DNA from: JANRIZ01 sp033764445
GTDB taxonomy: Bacteria; Verrucomicrobiota; Verrucomicrobiia; JAWXBN01
Assembly: GCA_033764445.1 (NCBI GenBank)
Contig: JANRIZ010000127.1
Span: 1-29,081, forward strand
Length of the DNA: 29,081 bases
Reading direction: 5' to 3'
Below, piece after piece: positions 14,601 through 22,719 of the stretch (position 1 is the first letter of the stretch; every line of letters begins with the position of its first letter). A program made the translations under genes and the position numbers. The notes below the pieces were generated by a model. That model made no database searches. It saw only the letters and a list, made by a program, of their open reading frames with translations, and had not been told where the DNA came from.

Positions 14601-14628
14601 TTGACGGGCGTGGGAGGAAGTTTAAATT
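14601..14628 (+). promoter_or_regulatory. Candidate sigma70 promoter of the Bax inhibitor-1 gene
   Basis: TTGACG (14601-14606) and TAAATT (14623-14628) are separated by 16 bp and lie 37 bp before the ATG at 14666. This would let the membrane protein gene be expressed independently of the LplT-PlsC gene in front. Confidence 0.45.
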
Positions 14629-14665
14629 GGGCGGACCAATCACCGAGACAACCGGGAGCAATATC

Positions 14666-15382
14666 ATGTCCAATCCACATATCCAAAACATCAGTGTTGC
14701 CGAGGCGGATCCCCGGTCGCGGGCGGCATTTATCCGCAGGACCTTTGTTCATCTGGGCATCTCCATCCTGCTTTTTGGGCTTCTGGAGGCCTATCTGGTC
14801 AATTCCCCGGTCTCGGCGGCATTGATGAACGCATTGTCGGGCAGCAGTTATTCCTGGTTGGTGGTCCTGGTCCTTTTTATGGGGGTTTCGTGGCTGGCCA
14901 ACTGGCTGGCCCGTTCGGATTTTCCCCAGGAAATCCAATATGTCGGCCTGGGTCTCTTCATTGTCGCGGAGGCTTTTGTCTTTCTGCCGCTGCTTTACAT
15001 GGCGGCCCATTATTCCAGTCCGCTGGTCATTCCCGTCGCAGGGGCCCTCACCGGTGTGTTTGTCGCGGCGCTGATTGCCGTTGCGTTCATCACCCGCAAG
15101 GATTTTTCATTTTTGGGAACGGGCCTGACCATTTTCAGTTTTGTCGCCTTGGGAGTCATCGTGGCCTCCATTTTCCTGGGGTTCCAGCTCGGCATATGGT
15201 TTGCCGCCCTCATGGTCCTGTTTGCCGGGGGATGCGTGTTGTATGATCTTTCCAACATCATCCATCATTACCGCACCGACCAGCATGTGGCGGCCTCGCT
15301 GGCTCTTTTTGCCTCCATTGCCATCCTTTTTTACTACATCCTCCGCATTGTCATGTCCCTGATGGGTGGACGCCGGGACTAA
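14666..15382 (+). CDS. Bax inhibitor-1 (YbhL/YccA) family membrane protein
   Basis: This 238-residue protein has seven predicted hydrophobic segments and the features of the Bax inhibitor-1/TMBIM family (PF01027): FIRRTFVHLGISILLFGLLE at the start, ALTGVFVAALIAVAF with a following TRKDFS loop, and GGCVLYDLSNIIHHY near the end, where the conserved Asp sits. Family members are pH-dependent calcium leak channels or protease modulators such as YccA. I start at the ATG at 14666, preceded by a GGGAG box; the frame is open further upstream into the previous gene's end without similarity. A rho-independent terminator follows. Confidence 0.92.
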   Translation: MSNPHIQNISVAEADPRSRAAFIRRTFVHLGISILLFGLLEAYLVNSPVSAALMNALSGSSYSWLVVLVLFMGVSWLANWLARSDFPQEIQYVGLGLFIVAEAFVFLPLLYMAAHYSSPLVIPVAGALTGVFVAALIAVAFITRKDFSFLGTGLTIFSFVALGVIVASIFLGFQLGIWFAALMVLFAGGCVLYDLSNIIHHYRTDQHVAASLALFASIAILFYYILRIVMSLMGGRRD

Positions 15383-15425
15383 ATCCTAAATCCCCGCTTC
15401 TTGACCCTCTGATCATTCTTTGATC

Positions 15426-15453
15426 ACCGTCACGGTTTCGTGAGGGTTTTTTT
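15426..15453 (+). terminator. Rho-independent terminator
   Basis: ACCGTCACG (15426-15434) and CGTGAGGGT (15439-15447) form a 9-bp stem with one mismatch and a GTTT loop, followed by a run of seven T. It ends the Bax inhibitor-1 transcript. Confidence 0.85.
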
Positions 15454-15559
15454 GTGCAAATTGCTTTCAATCAATATATTGCACATCTGTGTTTTTATGG
15501 TTTTTCAGGAGACTGACAGTGGATTGGCCGCATTTTAAAATAGTTGTAACCTCCGTCGT

Positions 15560-17149
15560 ATGCCTGGCGTCTTTAGTAATATGCTCCCGGAAATCCAGGC
15601 CAGTTCGTGGGATCGATGGAAACTCTATCACCTTCTGAACCGAACCGGTTTCGGGGTGAAGCAGGAGGAGTTTGAATCGTGGACAAAATACTCCCCCCAT
15701 GAGGCTGTCGAACGCCTGCTCCATTGGGAATCGGTTCCGGAGGGTGATGTCAAAGCTCCCGATTGCTCCGTCAAAAACCCGGCCCTGGTTGAGGAGTTGC
15801 GCGAAATCCGTCAGCTTCCCGAGAAGGAACGGCAGGAAAAGGGGCGCATCTTCCAGCGCACTTTGAGGAAGGAAATGAACGCGCTCCAGCTTTGGTGGCT
15901 CGCCCGCATGCGGGAAAGTCCGCGGCCCTTGCAGGAAAAACTCGCTCTTTATTGGCACGGACATTTTGCGACCAGTTTGCAGAAGGTCAAAAATCCGTAT
16001 TTCATGTGGAACCACCTGCAAATCTTCCGGACCCTGGGTCATACGGATTTTCGGACGATCCTCCTGGCCGTGTCCCGGGACCCGGCCATGTTGATCTGGC
16101 TCGATGGGGCCCAGAGCCGCCCGAAAGCGCCCAATGAAAACTATGCCCGGGAGCTGATGGAACTTTTCACCCTGGGGGAGGGGAATTACACCGAAAAGGA
16201 CATCCAGGAATCGGCCCGCGCCTTTACCGGCTGGACGCTTGACCGGCAAAATCAGGAGGCCCGGTATGTGCCCCGGATGCATGACGGGGGGGCCAAATCA
16301 TTCATGGGCAAAATCGGGGCTTTCAAAGATGAGGACATCATCGACATTCTCCTGGGCCGTCAGGAATGTTCGCGTTTTCTGGCCCGCAAAATGTGGCGGT
16401 TTTTCGCCAGCCAAAGTCCCTCGGAGGAGGTGACCGGAGCCCTGGCCAACACGCTTCGGGTCAGCGGATACCAGATCAAACCCCTGCTGCGGAATCTGTT
16501 CCTATCCCGGGAATTTTACTCCCCGGCCTGCATGCGCAACCAGATCAAAAGCCCGGTTGAGTTTGTTCTCGGGGCGGTGCGCACGCTGGAGGTCCGCAAA
16601 CCCCGCGACCGGATGCTGCTCCGGGTCTGCCAGACCCTGGGTCAGGAAATCCTGCAGCCTCCGAGTGTCAAGGGATGGGACGGCGGGGCCGCCTGGATCA
16701 ATACCTCGACCCTGGAAATGAGAAATTCATTTTCCCGGCTTCTGGTCATGGGCGGGGATGCGACTTTTTTTGCCCCACGGTTGAACGGCGGTGGCCGGAA
16801 ACAGGAGGCGACAACCTCCCCCGCCGCTGCGGCCACGGGGTTTTCGCCCGAATCCCCCCCGCAAAATGCACCGGAGATGGAAATGGACGCGATGAGGGAG
16901 CGGATGGTGGAACGGCTCAAGGACGTGCCCGCCCAGATTTTTTTGGAATCCCTGCTCTCGGAGGAGGCATGGAAAAACCGGGACATGCTGGTGACAGAGC
17001 TGGCCGAGCGGGTGTTGATGTCGCCCCTGACCGGCAAGGCCCGGGCCCAGTACGTCCAGGCATTGGGGACCGATGATCCGGTCACCACCGACCAGGCCCG
17101 GCAATGTCTTCTGAGCATGATGACCGATCCACGGTACCAGCTCGTATGA
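15560..17149 (+). CDS. DUF1800 family protein
   Basis: This 529-residue DUF1800 protein (PF08811) shows the family blocks: LLNRTGFGVKQEEFESW near the start, WWLARM and KLALYWHGHFATS in the first third, NYARELMELFTLGEGNYTE followed by AFTGWTL in the middle, FLARKMWRFFA, and LQPPSVKGWDGGAAWINT toward the end. DUF1800 proteins are usually exported and almost always neighbour a DUF1501 protein, as here (25 bp apart). The biochemical role of the pair is unknown. Unlike most members it shows no signal peptide from either plausible start (15560 or 15581), so export may depend on the Tat-tagged partner or the true start may be missed. A Pro/Ala-rich low-complexity stretch (~residues 410-440) precedes the C-terminal helices. 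Confidence 0.93.
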   Translation: MPGVFSNMLPEIQASSWDRWKLYHLLNRTGFGVKQEEFESWTKYSPHEAVERLLHWESVPEGDVKAPDCSVKNPALVEELREIRQLPEKERQEKGRIFQRTLRKEMNALQLWWLARMRESPRPLQEKLALYWHGHFATSLQKVKNPYFMWNHLQIFRTLGHTDFRTILLAVSRDPAMLIWLDGAQSRPKAPNENYARELMELFTLGEGNYTEKDIQESARAFTGWTLDRQNQEARYVPRMHDGGAKSFMGKIGAFKDEDIIDILLGRQECSRFLARKMWRFFASQSPSEEVTGALANTLRVSGYQIKPLLRNLFLSREFYSPACMRNQIKSPVEFVLGAVRTLEVRKPRDRMLLRVCQTLGQEILQPPSVKGWDGGAAWINTSTLEMRNSFSRLLVMGGDATFFAPRLNGGGRKQEATTSPAAAATGFSPESPPQNAPEMEMDAMRERMVERLKDVPAQIFLESLLSEEAWKNRDMLVTELAERVLMSPLTGKARAQYVQALGTDDPVTTDQARQCLLSMMTDPRYQLV

Positions 17150-17174
17150 ATTTTCCAAAGGAAGGAATCCCCCC

Positions 17175-18431
17175 ATGAAAAGACGCGCATTCATCCGAAC
17201 CTCGGCCATGGGTCTCGCCATGGCGTGGGCCGTACCCACCTTCATTGCCAAAACGGCCGGGGGACTTCACGGACAGACCCTCCCGGCCTCCAAGGACGGA
17301 CGCATCCTGGTCATCCTTCAAATGGGGGGTGGCAACGACGGATTGAACACGGTCATTCCCCATGCGGATGACGTGTATTACCGGAACCGGTCCCAGCTCG
17401 GCATTGGAAAGGGGCAGATTCTCAGACTTGATGATTACATGGGATTGAATCCGAAACTGACCGAACTCAAAGGTCTGTACGATGCGGGCCATCTGGCGGT
17501 CATCAATGGAGTGGGCTATCCCAATCCCAACCGTTCCCATTTCCGGTCCATGGAAATCTGGCAGACGGCCAGTGATGCGGATCGTTTTGAGTATTCCGGC
17601 TGGGTGGGACGTTATTTTGACAATGCCTGCAAAGGCAGTGCGGACCCCATGGTGGGGATCAATTTTGGGACACAGGCCCCGCAGGCATTTGATTCCCCGG
17701 GCCACCAGGGCATCTGCATTGCCAATGCCAACCGCTATCTCCAGGCGGGAAACTCCGCAGACGAACGGGGGGCCGCAGGGTTTCAGGAAAACAATGACGG
17801 AGGCTCCATCGGGGAGCTGACCGGTCGTGCGATGGATCCGGAGGCGGAACCCGCCGCACTGGACTTTTTGAAAAAGACCGCCGTTGATGCGGGGGCCACC
17901 CATCAGCAGATCATGGAGATTGTCCGAAAAGCCCCGGTCGGGGGGGAGTTCCCCCGGGGCGCCCTGGCGCAAAGTCTCCGGCTCGTATCACTGCTCATTG
18001 CCGGGGGTGTTTCCACAAAAATCTACTATCTCAACCAGGGCGGATACGACACCCATGTCAACCAGAAGGGGACCCACGAACGGCTGATGCAGGAGTTTTC
18101 CCAATCCCTCGGCGCATTTTGCGCGGATTTGAAAGCCAGAGGGGTGTGGGACCGGGTCATGATCATGACCTTCAGCGAGTTTGGGCGGCGCGTCCGCGAA
18201 AACGCCTCCGGGGGGACCGACCACGGCGCCGCCGGCCCCATGTTTGTCACGGGAGGAGGGGTCAAGCCCGGACTTTATGGAAAGTACCCGAGTCTGACGG
18301 AGCTCAATGACGGTGACCTCAGATATGGGACGGATTTTCGCAGTGTGTACGCGACGGTTTTGGATCAGTGGCTGGGCTTTGATTCGCAGATCGTCCTCAA
18401 GAAAAGATTTGCCCCGCTGTCATTTGTCTAG
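17175..18431 (+). CDS. DUF1501 family protein with Tat signal
   Basis: This 418-residue DUF1501 protein (PF07394) is distantly related to the alkaline phosphatase/sulfatase superfamily. The N-terminus MKRRAFIRTSAMGLAMAW is a twin-arginine signal (RRAFIR), so it is exported folded. Family motifs include MGGGNDGLNTVIPHADDVYY, GVGYPNPNRSHFRSMEIWQT, the metal-site-like GGYDTHVNQKGTHERL and FSEFGRRVRENASGGTDHG. The start at 17175 has a strong GGAAGGA box. It follows the DUF1800 gene closely and precedes a membrane TPR protein 53 bp downstream, so the three may be one operon. The function of DUF1800/DUF1501 pairs is not established. Confidence 0.95.
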   Translation: MKRRAFIRTSAMGLAMAWAVPTFIAKTAGGLHGQTLPASKDGRILVILQMGGGNDGLNTVIPHADDVYYRNRSQLGIGKGQILRLDDYMGLNPKLTELKGLYDAGHLAVINGVGYPNPNRSHFRSMEIWQTASDADRFEYSGWVGRYFDNACKGSADPMVGINFGTQAPQAFDSPGHQGICIANANRYLQAGNSADERGAAGFQENNDGGSIGELTGRAMDPEAEPAALDFLKKTAVDAGATHQQIMEIVRKAPVGGEFPRGALAQSLRLVSLLIAGGVSTKIYYLNQGGYDTHVNQKGTHERLMQEFSQSLGAFCADLKARGVWDRVMIMTFSEFGRRVRENASGGTDHGAAGPMFVTGGGVKPGLYGKYPSLTELNDGDLRYGTDFRSVYATVLDQWLGFDSQIVLKKRFAPLSFV

Positions 18432-18484
18432 GGCCTCCCTGAAAAGTCTTGTTGTCTCCGGAGGCCCGGGCAAAGTTGAAAAAA

Positions 18485-20149
18485 ATGGCCCACAACCCGG
18501 ATATTCCCCGAAATCGGACCCGCACCCTTCTCTGGCTGGAGTCCGCGTTGCTCATGGCCGTCGTATTGTGGCTGTACCGGCAGACACCGTCATTTGAATT
18601 TTCCTGCATGGATGATTCGGCGATGGTCTACAATAACCCGCATATCAGGAGCCTCTCCCTGCATTCCCTGTGGGCGATGCTTGTCGATGCACCCATGTCC
18701 AACTGGGTGCCCCTGACCTACCTGACCTTTGCCCTGGAGCATCAGGCCGTCGGCTTCCAGCCCTGGCTGTATCACCTGACCAACAACCTCCTGCACGCCC
18801 TCAACGGGGTGGTGATTGTTTTTCTCTTTTACAGACTCCTGGGCATCGCCTTTGCGGGGAGGTCCATCGGCGGGAACCGCCTTGCCTGGGGGGCCGGGGT
18901 GGGGGCCCTGCTTTTTGTGATCCATCCGCTGCGGGTGGAATCCGTCGCCTGGATCACCGAACGCAAGGATCTGCTGTTCATGATCTTTTACTCGCTGGGC
19001 CTGCTCGCCTATCTGAAATACCGCGAGACCGAAGACGGACGCCCCATGGACTCCCGTTTTCTCCGGAACCGGTGGTGGTGGCTGGTTCTGGGCAGTTTTG
19101 TGCTTTCCGGCCTGTCCAAGGGCATGGCGGTGAGTTTTCCGCTCGCACTGCTGATCCTTGATTATTGGATGGGACGGAAGGACTGGGTGGGAGCGGTCCG
19201 GGAAAAGATGCCGTTTTTCGCCTGTTCGGCACTGATTGCACTGATGACGATCATTGTTGCCAAAAGCGGGATCGTCTCGTTCCTGGAGGTTGTCCCGGTC
19301 CAGGAACGGATCCTCAGGGCCTTTTATGCACTGGGCTTTTATTTCGAGAAAACATTGGTTCCCGTCGGACTGACCCCGATGTATGTGATCGACCGTGCGG
19401 GTCAGGGCAATGGGTATCTCATGATTTCCGCGGTGGCCACATTTCTGCTTCTGTGCGTTGGTTTGTGGTGGGGAAACAGGTCGGTCCGGGCCTCGATCGT
19501 GTTTTTCGGATTGACGGCGCTGCCCATTCTCGGGCTGTTTCAACTGGGGATACAGGAGACCGCCGACCGGTTCACCTATCTTCCCACCCTTTGGATATAT
19601 CTCTGGCTGGCGGCGGGGATCGTCTGGTGTCTGGGCAGCCAGGTGAACCGACTGGCACAGGCGGGTATTTTGACGGCGGTGGCGCTGTATTTCTGTTGGA
19701 TGTTGATGCTGACCGGCAGACTGATCCCGATCTGGAAAAATCCCTATACGATGTGGGATCACCAGATCCGGGTGCTGCCACAATCCTATTTTTATATTTT
19801 TGCCGGGGATCATGCGATGAGTCGGGGGGAGTTTCGGACCGGGCTGGATTATTATTTGGGGGCTGTGAGGTTCAACCCGAAGGACCAGATGGCTTATCTG
19901 AAAGTATCCGTCACGCTGATTCAGTTGGGAAAAACGGACGAAGCCCGTCCGTTTTTGGAAAAGTGCCTGACTCTCAATCCCCGGAACGCCACCGCGCTTT
20001 GGATGCTCAGTGCCATGGAGGGTGACCCATCCAGACAGGAGCGTCTCTTTCGACAGGCGGTCGCCCTCGATCCGGGGTTGTGGCACAATCCCCATCCGGT
20101 CCGCGAAAAAATCCGGCAGGAGGCTCTGCGGTCCCGGAAACCCCGGTGA
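18485..20149 (+). CDS. TMTC-like multi-pass membrane protein with GT-C fold and TPR repeats
   Basis: This 554-residue protein has about ten hydrophobic segments followed by a soluble C-terminus with two to three TPR units (MAYLKVSVTLIQLGKTDEAR, then LEKCLTLNPRNATALWMLS). The first periplasmic loop has the acidic pair and Asn pattern (CMDDSAMVYNNP), and a later loop has HPLRVESVAWITERKDLL. Both are typical of bacterial relatives of the eukaryotic O-mannosyltransferases TMTC1-4. It may glycosylate exported proteins using a lipid-linked sugar; substrate unknown. I chose the ATG at 18485. A TTG at 18449 is possible and would add 12 residues, but neither has a well-spaced ribosome binding site. 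It lies downstream of the DUF1501 gene on the same strand. Confidence 0.88.
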   Translation: MAHNPDIPRNRTRTLLWLESALLMAVVLWLYRQTPSFEFSCMDDSAMVYNNPHIRSLSLHSLWAMLVDAPMSNWVPLTYLTFALEHQAVGFQPWLYHLTNNLLHALNGVVIVFLFYRLLGIAFAGRSIGGNRLAWGAGVGALLFVIHPLRVESVAWITERKDLLFMIFYSLGLLAYLKYRETEDGRPMDSRFLRNRWWWLVLGSFVLSGLSKGMAVSFPLALLILDYWMGRKDWVGAVREKMPFFACSALIALMTIIVAKSGIVSFLEVVPVQERILRAFYALGFYFEKTLVPVGLTPMYVIDRAGQGNGYLMISAVATFLLLCVGLWWGNRSVRASIVFFGLTALPILGLFQLGIQETADRFTYLPTLWIYLWLAAGIVWCLGSQVNRLAQAGILTAVALYFCWMLMLTGRLIPIWKNPYTMWDHQIRVLPQSYFYIFAGDHAMSRGEFRTGLDYYLGAVRFNPKDQMAYLKVSVTLIQLGKTDEARPFLEKCLTLNPRNATALWMLSAMEGDPSRQERLFRQAVALDPGLWHNPHPVREKIRQEALRSRKPR

Positions 20150-20170
20150 GATGCCGGCCCGGGCCGCGCA

Positions 20171-20959
20171 TCATCTGGATTCCGTGAAGTGGAGGATGAC
20201 TGAAACCTCCCGGGATTCCGGATCGGTGCTGGCTGTGAATGACACCGTGCCCTCCCCCCCGTTTTTTTCGCCGGAGAGGATCCGGCCCCCTTCCTGGGGT
20301 TCCTCTTTGAGTGTGTATCCCTCCGCCTTCCATTTTTCCTGATAGAAGGAGCAGATTTTGTCCAGGTCATCACGGCTTGAAAAGGCGTATAATCCCGTAT
20401 TTGTCGAGGCTTCGGCCAAATACTGGGCCATCCTGAATCTGGCCCCGGGATAGGGTGGAACGTGGGCGGGGAACCTTTTGAGTGCCGCCTCATGGGTCAG
20501 CGGAATGGGTTCGGTTCCCTTGGAAACCCCGCTGCCGGGATCATTTTGAAGGTCTGCCTCCGGGGTGGCGGGGAGCTGTTTTTTTGCGGCGGTTTCCAGT
20601 TCCGCAGCAATTTTATCCAGCCATTTTCCGGATTGGATCTCGGCAAAATTGAATGTGTAAACGGCCCCCGTATTCTTGTCGCGGAGGGTGATGGTCTGGG
20701 TCTGTAAATCCTTTGAGACAAAGTCATAGTCCGGATGCAGTTTGACCGCGGTTTCCGCCGCAAAAAGGGTCGGGTTTTTGTCGTACTCCGCCTTGATTTC
20801 CCGGCCCTTGAGATACAGGAGATAGCCGCCGATGCCCAGGGCGAGGACTGCCAGGAGGATCATGCCCCCGCATCCGAGAAGGAGGTAGGTCAGCAGACCG
20901 GGCTTTTTCGGTGCATTTTGCGGCGGAGGGGTGGGGGAAATCGGGGGAGGGGGTGCCAT
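20171..20959 (-). CDS. Unknown membrane-anchored protein with Pro-rich N-terminus
   Basis: I do not recognise this 262-residue protein. It begins with a Pro-rich cytoplasmic segment (MAPPPPISPTPPPQNAPKKP), then one long hydrophobic helix with Gly (about residues 22-50, LLLGCGGMILLAVLALGIGG). A folded exoplasmic part of ~200 residues follows, containing a DFVSKDLQTQTITLRDKNTG strand pair and a C-terminal domain with PPYPGARF, SRDDLDKICSFYQEKWKAEG and a final beta-rich stretch ending VSVILHFTESR. That last part resembles small domains often seen in hypothetical proteins of PVC and Acidobacteria genomes. It is the last gene of the minus-strand run after the AspT-like transporter (56 bp gap), so it could be an accessory of the channel-transporter pair, but nothing proves this. 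Confidence 0.72.
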   Translation of the reverse strand: MAPPPPISPTPPPQNAPKKPGLLTYLLLGCGGMILLAVLALGIGGYLLYLKGREIKAEYDKNPTLFAAETAVKLHPDYDFVSKDLQTQTITLRDKNTGAVYTFNFAEIQSGKWLDKIAAELETAAKKQLPATPEADLQNDPGSGVSKGTEPIPLTHEAALKRFPAHVPPYPGARFRMAQYLAEASTNTGLYAFSSRDDLDKICSFYQEKWKAEGYTLKEEPQEGGRILSGEKNGGEGTVSFTASTDPESREVSVILHFTESR

Positions 20960-21015
20960 GGTCGGGGGATGTTAGCATCAATGGCCCGAAAGATGAACAC
21001 AGTTTTGAGGCCGAT

Positions 21016-22719
21016 TCATGAAAGCAGCAGCACGATGATGACACCGAAAACCGTCAGGAGCAGGTTGCCGATGGCGTAGGGGACGGAATAACCCATGGCC
21101 GGGGTTTTGCTGCCCGAGCTTTCCTGGAGCTGATTGAGGGCGGCTGTGGCGGTCCGGGCCCCGGCGCAGGCCCCCAGGATGATGATGGGGTTGAGCCGCA
21201 GGACGTATTTCCCGAAGTAAATCCCAATGGTCAGCGGAACAATTGATGAAAAGACACCCGCGATCAAAAGCGGCAACCCCGCCTCCCGGACCCCTGTCAA
21301 AAATCCCGGTCCGGCGGTGATCCCGACCACGGCAATGAAGGCGGTCAGCCCCAGATTGCTCAACACCCAGAGGGCCGGACGCGGAACCTGTCCGAAAGTG
21401 GGATGGACCGAGCGCAGCCAGCCGAGGAGCAGGCCCGCCAGAAGGGCGCCGCCGCTGGTGCTCAGGCTCAGGGGAATGTGGTTGAAATTCAGCGACACCG
21501 CCCCCAGAAGGGCTCCCGCGAAGATGAATATCCCCATCATGGCCATATCCGAGGTGTCCGTCGGACGGTCGGCGTATCCCAGGAATGACGCCGCCCGTTC
21601 AACATCCCGTTTTGAGCCGGAAAGCTGCAGGATGTCCCCCCGGTCGATGGGCGTGGTGGCGTTGAAGGGAAGGGCCTGGCTGCTCCGGGTGAGACTTTTG
21701 AGGAAGACACCCCGGGTGATGTGGCCGTCCTCAAGCTGCGAAATTTCGCGGAGCGTTTTTCCGGTGAGACGTTTGTTGGTAAAGACCACATCCAGAGTGA
21801 TGGCTGGAAACTGGAGCAACTCGCTGTCATCGGTTTCCGGGCCCAGGCGCGGTTGCAGTTCGATGAGGTGGGCGGATTTTGAGGAGAGGGCCAGGACATC
21901 GCCTGCGGCCAGTGGGGAGTCTGCGGTGAAATCAATGATCCGTCCCTCATGCCGGATGGCCTCGACAAAAACCCTGTGTCCGCTGAAGGCAGCCTCCAGC
22001 TGGCCCACCGATACCCCGGCGAACTCCGCATTCTGCAGAATGTAGGTTCTGGTGGCAAAACGATGGTACGCCGAATGGACGCCCGGTTCCGATTCGGCCG
22101 CCCCCAGGGCGGTTTCCAGCGTGCGGGCTTCCGCCTGCAGATCGATGCCCAGCAGCTTCGGGGCCATACTTGAGAGGAACCATACGGCGGTGATGGTTCC
22201 CACCAGATAGGTGATCGAAAAGGCCACCGACATCTGCCCGGCGTAAAGCTCCTGAAGGGCCTCGGGAATGTGCCGTTGGGCGAGGGTGGCATCGGCGACA
22301 CCCAGGGCGGAGGTCATCGTGCTTGCCCCGGCAAAAAGACCCGCCCCATAACCAACCCCCAAACCGAGGATTTTGGATGCCACCCAGGCCGCAAGCAGAC
22401 AGCAGGTGCAGATGACGGCGGCCAGAACGGCCTGGGGTAGCCCGTCCTTCCTGAGTCCCCGGAAAAATTGCGGGCCCACTCCGTAACCGACGGCAAACAA
22501 AAAGAGCAGAAAAAAGACGGATTCGACCTCATCGGATATTTTCACCCCCAGTTGCCCGATGCACACCCCCGCAATGAGCACCCCGGTGACCTCACCCAGC
22601 CGCAGGGAGCCGAGCCGAAGTTTTCCCAGGCAATACCCCAGGCCCAGGGTCAGGAAAAGGGAAAGTTCCGGGCGCTGCCGGAGCGTCTCCGCAAACCAGT
22701 GGAGGAAGGAATCGATCAT
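21016..22719 (-). CDS. AspT/YidE-family (aspartate:alanine exchanger type) transporter
   Basis: This 567-residue membrane protein has the layout of the AAEx/AspT family (PF06826 twice with two TrkA-C/RCK-C domains between). It has five to six N-terminal helices ending in GAGLFAGASTMTSALGVAD, a central cytoplasmic region with two RCK-C repeats (about residues 210-380, FAGVSVGQLEAAFSGHRVFV, then LTGKTLREISQLE), and a second helix bundle ending with GACAGARTATAALNQLQESS and PAMGYSVPYAIGNLLLTVF. Characterised members exchange amino or organic acids; E. coli YidE and YbjL have no firm substrate. I start at 22719 because the family N-terminus begins there and its ATG overlaps the stop of the channel gene by 4 nt (ATGA), implying coupled translation. 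Confidence 0.93.
   Translation of the reverse strand: MIDSFLHWFAETLRQRPELSLFLTLGLGYCLGKLRLGSLRLGEVTGVLIAGVCIGQLGVKISDEVESVFFLLFLFAVGYGVGPQFFRGLRKDGLPQAVLAAVICTCCLLAAWVASKILGLGVGYGAGLFAGASTMTSALGVADATLAQRHIPEALQELYAGQMSVAFSITYLVGTITAVWFLSSMAPKLLGIDLQAEARTLETALGAAESEPGVHSAYHRFATRTYILQNAEFAGVSVGQLEAAFSGHRVFVEAIRHEGRIIDFTADSPLAAGDVLALSSKSAHLIELQPRLGPETDDSELLQFPAITLDVVFTNKRLTGKTLREISQLEDGHITRGVFLKSLTRSSQALPFNATTPIDRGDILQLSGSKRDVERAASFLGYADRPTDTSDMAMMGIFIFAGALLGAVSLNFNHIPLSLSTSGGALLAGLLLGWLRSVHPTFGQVPRPALWVLSNLGLTAFIAVVGITAGPGFLTGVREAGLPLLIAGVFSSIVPLTIGIYFGKYVLRLNPIIILGACAGARTATAALNQLQESSGSKTPAMGYSVPYAIGNLLLTVFGVIIVLLLS

Noticed and set aside
16642..17251. Minus-strand frames opposite the DUF1800/DUF1501 junction
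   Set aside because: Antisense shadows that overlap two recognised genes and have no similarity of their own.
18590..20095. Minus-strand open frame (501 codons) opposite the TMTC-like gene
   Set aside because: Composition (Gln, His, Pro, Arg) is that of antisense of a membrane protein, and the sense protein is clearly a known family.
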